DNA from: an uncultured Rikenellaceae bacterium
GTDB lineage: Bacteria; Bacteroidota; Bacteroidia; Bacteroidales; Rikenellaceae
DNA length: 24,274 nt
Reading direction: 5' to 3'
Assembly (NCBI GenBank): GCA_947074135.1
Contig: CAMTOL010000005.1
Location: 1 to 24,274 of the forward strand
The position numbers and the translations under genes are program-made. Under the pieces are notes generated by a model. It was not told the origin of the DNA. It did no database searches and saw nothing but the letters and a program-made list of their open reading frames with translations. Below, one piece after another: positions 6,012 to 14,302 of this stretch (positions are counted from its first letter, which is position 1; each line of letters begins with the position of its first letter).

Positions 6012-8981
6012 ATGATGAGAAAAAATCTACTTTTCACGCTCTTTTCCATCTGTTTACTTGCCTTTGGTCATAGCGCAGCCTATGCTCAAAATCAAGTATC
6101 AGGTGTGGTAAAAGACACAAAAAACGAACCTCTAATAGGGGTTACAATCTTGGTTAAACACACCAATAAAGCTACTCTATCGGATATTAACGGCACTTTT
6201 ACTATTAATTGTATGCCTAACGACACAATTAACTTTGCTTACGCAGGTATGGAGTCGGTTGACGTTGCTGTTAATGGTCGCTCGACTTTAGATGTGACTA
6301 TGAGTGAGAATGCAACTCAAATCGACCAAGTTGTCGTAATTGGTTATGGCACAGCAAGGAAACGCGACCTTACAACAGCCATCTCTGTTGTTTCTACATC
6401 TGACATCGACGAACGTCCTATTGTAAACTCTGCCGAAGCGCTTCAAGGTAAGGCTTCAGGTGTATCGGTTGTTCGTCCTAATGGTCAACCGGGTAGCGGA
6501 ATGGTTGTTCGTGTTCGTGGTAGCTCGTCAATCACTGCTAGTAACGATCCTCTTTATGTTGTTGACGGTGTTCCTGTTTCGAACATCGACTTCCTATCAC
6601 CTAACGACATTGCGTCGATGCAAGTACTTAAAGATGCCTCTTCAGCAGCCATCTACGGTTCACGCGCTGCAAACGGTGTTGTACTTATCACAACTAAGAG
6701 CGGTTACTCAGGAAAAGCTCAAATCAACTTTTCAGGTTACGTTGGTTTCCAAGAGGTTTCTAAACGTATGAATTCGTTGAACACTGCTCAATATAGCGAA
6801 CTTATGGGCGAGCTTGGTGCTATTAATCTACCTGACGGATTGACCGACCAAACTGATTGGTTTGACGAAACTTTCCGCACCGCACTTACTCAAAACTACC
6901 AACTCTCGATTAGCGCTGGCAACGACCGTATGAAATACTATATCTCGGCTGGTCTTACCGATGAGCTAGGTGTTGTTCGTGGTCCATTCTACCGTCGTTT
7001 TAACTTCCGTACAAATGTAGAGGGTAAAGTTACAAACTGGTTTAAAGTTAACGCTAACATTTCGTACTCTGATTCTGAAAGTTCAGGAATTATCACAGGT
7101 ACAGGTTCAAACCGTGCTGGTGTAATCCTTTCTGTTATCAACACTCCTACATACGCTCCTATTTGGGATTCTAATAATCCTGGACAATACTATAATAACT
7201 TCTACGGCGCAAACATCACTCACCCAGTTGAGAACTTGAGCCGCACAGAGAGCAATCGTGACAAATATGACAGATTGATTGGTAGTCTTAGCGGCGAAAT
7301 TACATTCCTACCTGAGCTAAAACTCAAATCTACATTTGCACTTGACCGTGAAAACGGAAATATGACAACTTTCCTTGATCCAGTGAAGACTGCTTATGGT
7401 CGTTCGCAGTATGGTAACTCTTCTGACCAACGCCAACAAAGCACTGTTTTGACTTGGGATAATATTCTTACTTTCGACAAAACTATGGGCAAACATAGCT
7501 TTGGTGCAATGGCCGGTACATCGTGGACTTACTCTAACTGGAGCGGTGCATACCAACAAACTTCACACTACATTGACGGAACTATCCAAACAGGTGGCGC
7601 TGGTAACAAAGTAGAGCAAAATGCTTGGACTTCACGCACAGAGTGGGCTATTATGTCATTCTTTGCTCGTGCAAACTACAATTACGACAGTAAATATCTT
7701 GTAACAGCTAACTTCCGTGCTGACGGTAGCTCTAAATTTGCTCCTAGTGGTCGTTGGGGGTACTTCCCATCAGTTTCTGCTGCTTGGCGTATCTCTGGCG
7801 AAGAGTTTATGGAAAATGCGACTTGGCTTAACGACCTTAAACTTCGTGCGGGTGTAGGTCAAACAGGTAATCAATCTGGCGTAAGCGAATATGGTTGGAT
7901 GCAACTATACAACTACAACCGTCAAGACTGGACTCAACCAGGCAAAGAGAATGCTCTACCTACTATCTCTCAAGCAAATATGCGCAACAGCGACCTAACT
8001 TGGGAAACTACAACTCAATATAACATTGGTATTGATGCTTCGTTCTTCAACTCTCGCCTTAACATCTCTCTTGATGCTTACTACAAATACACTACTAACC
8101 TTTTGATGAACGTTCCTCTACCTTCGACAGCAAGTGCTAGCAGCATTTTGCGTAACGAGGGCGAGATGAGCAACCGAGGTATTGAGTTTATGATTAACTC
8201 ACGCAATATTGAGGCTGGTGACTTCACTTGGACCTCAGACCTTAGTATGTCGTTCAACCGCAACAAACTTGAGAAACTTACTCTTCAACAAATCTACTCA
8301 ACTTGTTCAACTTCTGAGGCTATCAGCGAGAACCTTGTTCGTATGACTCCAGGTCAGCCACTTGGTATGTTCTGGGGCTACATCTCAGAGGGTGTTGATT
8401 CAGAAACAGGTATGATAAAGTATCGTGATATAAACGGCGATGGTAAAATCAACGAAAGCGATAAAACTTACATTGGTAATCCAAACCCAGACTTCACTTT
8501 TGGTTTCAACAACACATTTAGCTGGAAAGGTCTAAGTCTTAACCTATTCTTCACTGGTTCGGTTGGAAACGATATCTACAACGCTTCACGTATCGAAACC
8601 GAAGGTATGTACAATGGCAACAACCAAAGTACAGCAGTACTAAGACGTTGGAAAACTCCAGGTCAAATTACCGATATGCCAAAAGCATCACGCACGACAG
8701 AGAACTTGGTTAACTCAACTCGTTTTGTCGAAGATGGTAGCTTCTTCCGTCTTAAATCGCTTACTCTTTCGTACAACATCACAAGCCCTGCTCTAAAACG
8801 TGCTGGTATTACACGTCTGCAACCATATTTCACTGCCGACAACCTATTTACGGTAACTAATTACAGCGGTTTCGACCCTGAAGTTAACCAATGGGGTGGT
8901 AATGCTATGGTGCTTGGTGTTGACTGGGGTACATATCCTCAAACACGTTCATACATTGTAGGTATCAACATTACTTTCTAA
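6012..8981 (+). CDS. SusC/RagA-family TonB-linked outer membrane transporter
   Basis: This is the outer-membrane, TonB-dependent importer of oligosaccharides for the locus, working as a complex with the SusD-like lipoprotein encoded next to it. It has 989 residues. A signal peptide ends at about residue 25 and a carboxypeptidase-D-like regulatory domain spans about 27-97. A TonB-box-like QVVVIGYGT lies at about 106-114. The plug follows, with the typical LQGKASGVSVV, PLYVVDGVPV, VLKDASSAAIYGSRAANGV and ITTKSG segments up to about 230. The rest is the 22-strand barrel, ending in an aromatic residue (GINITF) as barrel proteins do. No N-terminal signalling extension is present, so an ECF-sigma/anti-sigma circuit is unlikely. 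It heads the operon, 43 nt before susD. Confidence 0.97.
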   Translation: MMRKNLLFTLFSICLLAFGHSAAYAQNQVSGVVKDTKNEPLIGVTILVKHTNKATLSDINGTFTINCMPNDTINFAYAGMESVDVAVNGRSTLDVTMSENATQIDQVVVIGYGTARKRDLTTAISVVSTSDIDERPIVNSAEALQGKASGVSVVRPNGQPGSGMVVRVRGSSSITASNDPLYVVDGVPVSNIDFLSPNDIASMQVLKDASSAAIYGSRAANGVVLITTKSGYSGKAQINFSGYVGFQEVSKRMNSLNTAQYSELMGELGAINLPDGLTDQTDWFDETFRTALTQNYQLSISAGNDRMKYYISAGLTDELGVVRGPFYRRFNFRTNVEGKVTNWFKVNANISYSDSESSGIITGTGSNRAGVILSVINTPTYAPIWDSNNPGQYYNNFYGANITHPVENLSRTESNRDKYDRLIGSLSGEITFLPELKLKSTFALDRENGNMTTFLDPVKTAYGRSQYGNSSDQRQQSTVLTWDNILTFDKTMGKHSFGAMAGTSWTYSNWSGAYQQTSHYIDGTIQTGGAGNKVEQNAWTSRTEWAIMSFFARANYNYDSKYLVTANFRADGSSKFAPSGRWGYFPSVSAAWRISGEEFMENATWLNDLKLRAGVGQTGNQSGVSEYGWMQLYNYNRQDWTQPGKENALPTISQANMRNSDLTWETTTQYNIGIDASFFNSRLNISLDAYYKYTTNLLMNVPLPSTASASSILRNEGEMSNRGIEFMINSRNIEAGDFTWTSDLSMSFNRNKLEKLTLQQIYSTCSTSEAISENLVRMTPGQPLGMFWGYISEGVDSETGMIKYRDINGDGKINESDKTYIGNPNPDFTFGFNNTFSWKGLSLNLFFTGSVGNDIYNASRIETEGMYNGNNQSTAVLRRWKTPGQITDMPKASRTTENLVNSTRFVEDGSFFRLKSLTLSYNITSPALKRAGITRLQPYFTADNLFTVTNYSGFDPEVNQWGGNAMVLGVDWGTYPQTRSYIVGINITF

Positions 8982-9024
8982 TTTTTTAGAGATTTAGTAA
9001 CAAATAACAATTGAATTTAAAGAG

Positions 9025-10548
9025 ATGAAACGAAATATTATTAAGGGATTACTAGTTGTTGGCGCTATTGCAACATTAAGTGCTTGTAAACTGGACTACT
9101 ACCCCAACTCGCAACTAAGCGAACACTCATACACCGACACAACTGGCGGTGGTGGCAATGTTAAATACACTACTAGAGCCGAAATGTTGGCAGTTTACGA
9201 AAATATGTACTCTGCAATTCGCGGCGACCAAGAGGCTGGTTATCTCGACCTACTACTCAATACAGATACTCACGCCGACAACGCATATTGCGGAACTAGC
9301 GGTGCCGAAATTACATCAATTGAGCAGTTGTCACAACAAGCTAACAATGCTAACATTACTCGCGACTGGAACAGCTACCTAGGTAAGGTTACAACTGCTA
9401 ACCAAATCATCTGCAATATTGATGCAGTACCTGACAAATCGCTTACAGACGCAGAGCGCAAACAGTGGAAAGCCGAAGCTATGGTTTATCGTGCTTGGTC
9501 GCTATTCCACCTAACTCTTCTTTGGGGCGATGCGCCAGTGGTAACTACCGAACCTCCTGCAATTACTGCCGAAAACCTTGAAGAGGTATATCCTCTACTA
9601 TACCCTGCTCGTAAACCAGCAGATACTGTTTACAAACAGATTATCTCGGATTTGGAGTATGCTGAACTCAACGCTCCAAACGCAGAAGCAGGTGTTCGCA
9701 CTGTATTTAGCAAAGGTGTAGCTAAAGCACTACTTGCAAAGGTATATGCAGAAAAATCATCTTTCCGCGATTACACCAAAACTATTCAATATGCTAATGA
9801 ACTAGAGGCAATGGGTTATTCACTTGTGGCTGACTATGCTACTCTATGGTCGATTAACGCTGAAGGTACAGACTTTGCAGGAAGAAATAGTTCTGAATCA
9901 ATCTTCGAGGCTGCTTATACTCCTGCTTCAGGTAACTGGGTGTGGATGATGTTCTACGTTAACGAACTATCGCCTCAACCTTTGGACTGGGCTAAATGGA
10001 GCACTCCTTCACGCGATTTGATTCGCGCGTTCGACAATGAAGGTGACTTGGTTCGTAAAAACCAAACTATGATTATCACCACTGCACCTTGGAGCAACTA
10101 CTATCCAGCTGACGAGTATCCATTTATGTACAAAACTCGTTCGAATGCAAACTCGATTATCAAACTTCGCCTAGCTGATATCATTCTTCTAAAAGCTGAA
10201 GCAATGGTAGCTACTGGCAACCTTTCAGGTGCAGCAGCTGAAGTAAATCGCATTCGCGCTCGTGTTGGTCTTGGCGCAATATCCTCGAACCTAAGTGCAG
10301 CAGAGATGAAAGCAGCTGTTCTTAAGGAGCGTCGCCTTGAGCTTGCCTTCGAAGGACAACGTTGGTTCGACCTAGTACGCAACACAACAGACTCTGACCC
10401 TGTAATCTACACCACGCTTAACACTCTTAACAACCGTGATTCTGGTCGTTTACCAATGGCAACCCTAACTGAAGAGGGTCTTGTTTACCCTGTTCCACAG
10501 ACCGAAATCGACAAGAATCCTAACCTTACTCAAAATCCTGGTTACTAA
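9025..10548 (+). CDS. SusD/RagB-family glycan-binding outer membrane lipoprotein
   Basis: This 507-residue surface lipoprotein forms the lid of the SusC channel and delivers oligosaccharides to it. The lipobox is LSAC with Cys21 as the lipidated residue. The N-terminal SusD-like part (about 70-220) includes the usual KAEAMVYRAWSLFHL helix. The C-terminal RagB/SusD region includes LRLADIILLKAEAM, AAAEVNRIRARVGL and LKERRLELAFEGQRWFDLVR, then the proline-rich end YPVPQTEIDKNPNLTQNPGY, all hallmark family segments. Spacing to susC (43 nt) and to the GH30 gene (27 nt) indicates one operon. The bound glycan is inferred from the neighbouring enzymes to be a beta-glucan. Confidence 0.96.
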   Translation: MKRNIIKGLLVVGAIATLSACKLDYYPNSQLSEHSYTDTTGGGGNVKYTTRAEMLAVYENMYSAIRGDQEAGYLDLLLNTDTHADNAYCGTSGAEITSIEQLSQQANNANITRDWNSYLGKVTTANQIICNIDAVPDKSLTDAERKQWKAEAMVYRAWSLFHLTLLWGDAPVVTTEPPAITAENLEEVYPLLYPARKPADTVYKQIISDLEYAELNAPNAEAGVRTVFSKGVAKALLAKVYAEKSSFRDYTKTIQYANELEAMGYSLVADYATLWSINAEGTDFAGRNSSESIFEAAYTPASGNWVWMMFYVNELSPQPLDWAKWSTPSRDLIRAFDNEGDLVRKNQTMIITTAPWSNYYPADEYPFMYKTRSNANSIIKLRLADIILLKAEAMVATGNLSGAAAEVNRIRARVGLGAISSNLSAAEMKAAVLKERRLELAFEGQRWFDLVRNTTDSDPVIYTTLNTLNNRDSGRLPMATLTEEGLVYPVPQTEIDKNPNLTQNPGY

Positions 10549-10575
10549 ACCGCTTAAAACAACTAAAGAAAAAAG

Positions 10576-12057
10576 ATGAAATTTAAAAACACAATAATAC
10601 TCTCGGTACTACTGTTTGGACTATTTGGCTGTGCTTGTCAAGACAACAAGTCAAAAGAAGAACCAACGCCAGAACCTCCAGTACCAGTAGTATCGGAAAT
10701 AGACACATACGTTACTAAGGCTGACAAATCAATGCTGTTCCAAAAAGTTGAACTAAACTTCAACAAAGAGCAAAATATGTCGCCAAACACTGTTAAGCTA
10801 CTTCCAGAAACTAAATATCAAACTCTCGAAGGTTTCGGAGCTGCTATCACTTGGTCAACTGCTTACAATCTAATGCAGATGAGTGCAGAGAATAGAACAG
10901 CACTATTAAAAGAGTGTTTCGACACAAAAGATGGTATGGGTATGAGCTATATTCGTATCTCGATTGGTTGTTCGGACTTTTCGAGCACTGAGTTCACTTG
11001 CGAGGATACTAAAGGCGATTGGAAACTACATAACGATGACACTCAATATGTAATCCCTGTTATCAAAGAGATTCTATCGATTAACCCTAAGGTCAAAATT
11101 ATGGGTTCGCCTTGGACAGCTCCACAGTGGATGAAAGTTGCAGATTTGACCTCTAAAAAACCTCACAACTCGTGGAAAAGCGGTCACCTAAACCCTGACT
11201 ACTACGACTACTATGCCTACTACTTTGTACGCTGGATTAAAGAGATGGCTAATAATGGCATTGTAATAGATGCTATCACTATCCAAAACGAACCATTGAA
11301 CCACGGCAACTCAGCTTCTATGTATATGGGTTGGGAGGAGCAACGTAACTTTATCAAAACAGCTCTCGGTCCAACATTCGTGGCGGAGGGTATTAAATCG
11401 AAAATCGTTGTTTTCGACCATAACTTCAACTACGATAATGTGGCTGACCAACAGAGCTACCCAACTAAGATATATGCCGATGCAGAGGCTGCAAAATATA
11501 TCGACGGAGCTGCTTATCACGCTTATGGTGGCAATGTAAGCGAAATGGGTCGTATTAACACAGCTCGTCCAGACAAAAACCTATACTTTACCGAGATGTC
11601 GATTGGTACTTGGGGTGACGGTTTTGCTGGTGACCTGATGTGGAATATGAAAGATGTTTTTGTGGGTTCGGTTAACAACTTCTCGAAAAATGTAGTTGTT
11701 TGGAACCTAGTTCTTGATGACAAACGTGGACCAAATCGTCCTGACGGTGGTTGCCAAACTTGTTATGGCTGTATCGACATTAACTCAAGTGACTATAAAA
11801 CACTTAATCGTCAGAGCCACTACTACAACATTGTTCATATGTCTAAGGTTATCGACCAAAATGCTGTAAGAATTGGAACAAGCGGCTACACTGCTTCGGG
11901 ACTATCTTACACTGCGGCTCAAAACCCTGACGGAAGTTATGGTGTTGTTGCAGTAAACGACGGCACAACAGTTCTCAATGTAACATTCGCGCTGGGAACT
12001 AAATCTTTCACTTACAACATTCCTGCTAAAGGCATTGTATCATTTAAATTTGAATAA
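10576..12057 (+). CDS. GH30-family glycoside hydrolase lipoprotein, probable endo-beta-1,6-glucanase
   Basis: This is a probable surface endo-acting glucanase supplying fragments to SusCD. It has 493 residues and a lipobox LFGC with Cys19. A proline/glutamate linker (about 28-39) leads to a TIM-barrel plus beta-domain typical of GH30. The acid/base is Glu239 in ITIQNEP, and the nucleophile is Glu340 in LYFTEMSIG, both in canonical positions. GSPWTAPQWMK (177-187) and AAYHAYGG (312-319) are further family segments, and a C-terminal beta-sheet part (about 420-493) completes the fold. Comparison from memory points to subfamily 3 (beta-1,6-glucanases) rather than glucocerebrosidases or xylanases; subfamily placement is inference. 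It is directly followed by the binding-protein gene. Confidence 0.9.
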   Translation: MKFKNTIILSVLLFGLFGCACQDNKSKEEPTPEPPVPVVSEIDTYVTKADKSMLFQKVELNFNKEQNMSPNTVKLLPETKYQTLEGFGAAITWSTAYNLMQMSAENRTALLKECFDTKDGMGMSYIRISIGCSDFSSTEFTCEDTKGDWKLHNDDTQYVIPVIKEILSINPKVKIMGSPWTAPQWMKVADLTSKKPHNSWKSGHLNPDYYDYYAYYFVRWIKEMANNGIVIDAITIQNEPLNHGNSASMYMGWEEQRNFIKTALGPTFVAEGIKSKIVVFDHNFNYDNVADQQSYPTKIYADAEAAKYIDGAAYHAYGGNVSEMGRINTARPDKNLYFTEMSIGTWGDGFAGDLMWNMKDVFVGSVNNFSKNVVVWNLVLDDKRGPNRPDGGCQTCYGCIDINSSDYKTLNRQSHYYNIVHMSKVIDQNAVRIGTSGYTASGLSYTAAQNPDGSYGVVAVNDGTTVLNVTFALGTKSFTYNIPAKGIVSFKFE

Positions 12058-12063
12058 TCAACA

Positions 12064-14091
12064 ATGAAAAAAATATTTTTATTATTTGCAGTGCTACTTA
12101 CAATAGTTGGCTGTAAAACTAACGAAACTTCGTTTAAATATCAGGGTGAAGGCAATCCACAGCTTACTGAGTGCAGTGTACCTTCATCAGCAAACTTCGG
12201 TGATTCTATAAGTTTCGGAGTAAATGTTTCTGACATTATCCCTCTTTCTACACTCAAAGCTGAACTATACTATGGTGACGTATTGGTTAGTTCTGAAACA
12301 ATTAGAACTAAAGAGAATGGCAATTACTCTTCAAAACTAGAGGTACCTTATCTCAAAAACATTCCTGAAGCATCAGCTAAACTGATTCTTACTGCAACAA
12401 ACGTTGGACTAGTAACTAGTAGCGAGGAGTTCTCGTTACCTCTAACCTACTGCAACTATCCATTCCTTACACTTGTAGGCGAAAGCGGCGATGAGTATCG
12501 TATGGACAAAGTTAGCGGTAGTCTATACGAGGTGACTAACAACTTCCCTCAAAAAATCAAAGCTCACATCGTGGCAAAATCACAAACTGCTAGCGGCAAT
12601 GATATAGTTTTTGGATGGGAAGGAGGCAGTGTTGCGCCTAACGCAGATGGATATATCCCATTCTCGAACGCAAGTGCAGGAAACTACACTATTAGCTTTG
12701 ATATGAACTCTTATGAGGCAAATCCGTTTGTTAAACTCTACTTCAACAATGTAGAGATGGAGATGGAAAATGACGAGAACTACTATGTTGTTGCAACACT
12801 CCAAAGTGGTAGTGTTTATGAACTTACTGGTATTCCAAGCTTCGAAGATTGGAACATTGACAGCGATTTCTTCTCTCGCAACGATGCAGCCGATGCTCAG
12901 AAACTTACCTTCCTTCCTATGTCAGGTCTTTATAAGGTTACTGCAAACTTCAAACACAGCTACCTCAAAATCGAGGCGATGAGCTCACAAACAGAGTTGG
13001 CAGTACTTAATGCTGATGGTTCGGGAGCAGTGTGGTTGATTGGTGGCGATTCACAAGCAAAACCAAACATAAAGAATGCATCAAGCTGGAATCCAGAGGC
13101 TGGTGGACTTTGTTTAGCGCGTATCGATGATAAAAAATATCAAATCACATTTACTGCAGGTATTTCGATTAACGCTAAGAGCTTTGACTTTAAATTCTTC
13201 CACCAAAAAAGTTGGGGTGGAGAGTTTAACGGTTCGAAAATTACATCGACTAGCGACCTATTCGAGGCAAATGCCGAAAGTGGAAACATCAACCTAGCTG
13301 ATGGCAAAGAGTTGGAAATGGGTGGTGTATATCAAATCACTCTTGAGTTGACAACTGGCTCAACAATTGACGATATCACAGCAGTATTGAGCGCAGTAAA
13401 AGTTGGTGACGTGCCAGTTCCAGTGGCTGAAATTAACTTCTGTGGCAAAGTTCTAACTATGATTGACCCTGAAAACTTTGAAGGAGTTGTAGATCTTACT
13501 CAAGATCAAACATTAACTCTAACTAAAGATGGTACTAGTATTTTGAGTGGTGCTTACGCATCGGTTGACTGGATTGAAAACTCTAAATTTGTGCCAGTAA
13601 GCGGCAAATACAAAGTCAGAGTATCGAATATCACTGGCGAAACATCTCTAAGATTTAACCGTTTGACAGCTGACGGAAGCGGCGAAATGGAGCTTCAAGA
13701 TGATGGTAGCGGTGCTATCTGGGCAATGGGCTGGGGTATTGGTTACCCATCATTGGACTCTCAAATAGGTTGGGATCCAGGCAAAGCATACTGTATGCCA
13801 GAGGTTGCTCCTAAAGTGTACCAAATGACAGGTACTGCTGGACCTGAAAATGGATCTTCGATTGGCGACCTGTTCCGTTTTGACTATATGTCGTTCAAAT
13901 TCTTCGGTCAAGATGGTTGGGGCTTCGAGTTTACAGAGGTTCTTGCTGAAACAGCTAAGACGCTGATTAAAAACTCTGGAAACTTGGAACTTGCAGACGG
14001 TGTTAACCTTGAGCAAGGTGCAACTTATGTTCTAACAATCGATTGTTCGGCAGGAAAGAACTCTCCTATAATTAATTTCGAAAAGAGATAG
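12064..14091 (+). CDS. surface glycan-binding lipoprotein (DUF5016/DUF5121/DUF5125-like) with duplicated modules
   Basis: This 675-residue protein has no catalytic motif and is probably the non-enzymatic surface glycan-binding partner of the PUL. The lipobox IVGC puts the lipidated Cys at residue 17. An Ig-like N-terminal domain (about 30-130) is followed by beta-rich modules. Two later segments, about 246-433 and 486-667, are clearly related. Each contains an F-L/V-P-x-SGxYKV strand, an ADGSG turn and an AVWLIGG or AIWAMGW strand. Each then has a WNP/WDP turn, a KxYQxTxTAG strand and an FKFF-x-x-x-x-WGxEF motif rich in aromatics, a plausible glycan-contact face. Domain names are recalled from family descriptions. 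The start is 6 nt after the GH30 stop, showing tight coupling. It is the last gene before a terminator. Confidence 0.85.
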   Translation: MKKIFLLFAVLLTIVGCKTNETSFKYQGEGNPQLTECSVPSSANFGDSISFGVNVSDIIPLSTLKAELYYGDVLVSSETIRTKENGNYSSKLEVPYLKNIPEASAKLILTATNVGLVTSSEEFSLPLTYCNYPFLTLVGESGDEYRMDKVSGSLYEVTNNFPQKIKAHIVAKSQTASGNDIVFGWEGGSVAPNADGYIPFSNASAGNYTISFDMNSYEANPFVKLYFNNVEMEMENDENYYVVATLQSGSVYELTGIPSFEDWNIDSDFFSRNDAADAQKLTFLPMSGLYKVTANFKHSYLKIEAMSSQTELAVLNADGSGAVWLIGGDSQAKPNIKNASSWNPEAGGLCLARIDDKKYQITFTAGISINAKSFDFKFFHQKSWGGEFNGSKITSTSDLFEANAESGNINLADGKELEMGGVYQITLELTTGSTIDDITAVLSAVKVGDVPVPVAEINFCGKVLTMIDPENFEGVVDLTQDQTLTLTKDGTSILSGAYASVDWIENSKFVPVSGKYKVRVSNITGETSLRFNRLTADGSGEMELQDDGSGAIWAMGWGIGYPSLDSQIGWDPGKAYCMPEVAPKVYQMTGTAGPENGSSIGDLFRFDYMSFKFFGQDGWGFEFTEVLAETAKTLIKNSGNLELADGVNLEQGATYVLTIDCSAGKNSPIINFEKR

Positions 14092-14158
14092 TTTTAGATA
14101 ATAGATTATACCGAACGATTTTTTGAACGTCTGTTCAAAGAGTTGTAGTTTAATAAAT

Positions 14159-14213
14159 GCTCACTGTGAGGACGACAAGATAACACTTACCTTGCTCCAC
14201 AGTGAGCGTTTTT
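14159..14213 (+). terminator. intrinsic terminator after the susC-to-binding-protein operon
   Basis: GCTCACTGTG (14159-14168) pairs with CACAGTGAGC (14198-14207). There is weaker inner pairing of CAAG with CTTG, and GTTTTT follows. A small 6-bp hairpin TTGAAC/GTTCAA lies before it at 14123-14138. This separates the four-gene operon from the GH3 gene. Confidence 0.75.
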
Positions 14214-14228
14214 GGAAATAATATATAG

Positions 14229-14260
14229 TTTGATAAATTATACAAGATTTATTATCTTTG
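14229..14260 (+). promoter_or_regulatory. promoter of the GH3 gene
   Basis: TTTG at 14229-14232, a 20-nt spacer, and TATCTTTG at 14253-14260 form an exact match to the Bacteroidota promoter. The leader to the ATG at 14303 would be about 36 nt. It implies that GH3 is expressed independently of the upstream operon. Confidence 0.8.
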
Positions 14261-14302
14261 TATGATAACATATTGCAGACATTCAATTTATACAAATAAA
14301 AT

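Noticed and set aside
6012..8981. SusC homologue as an ECF-sigma/anti-sigma signalling transporter
   Set aside because: The N-terminus goes directly from signal peptide to the carboxypeptidase-D-like domain with no signalling extension, and no ECF sigma or FecR-like gene is adjacent.
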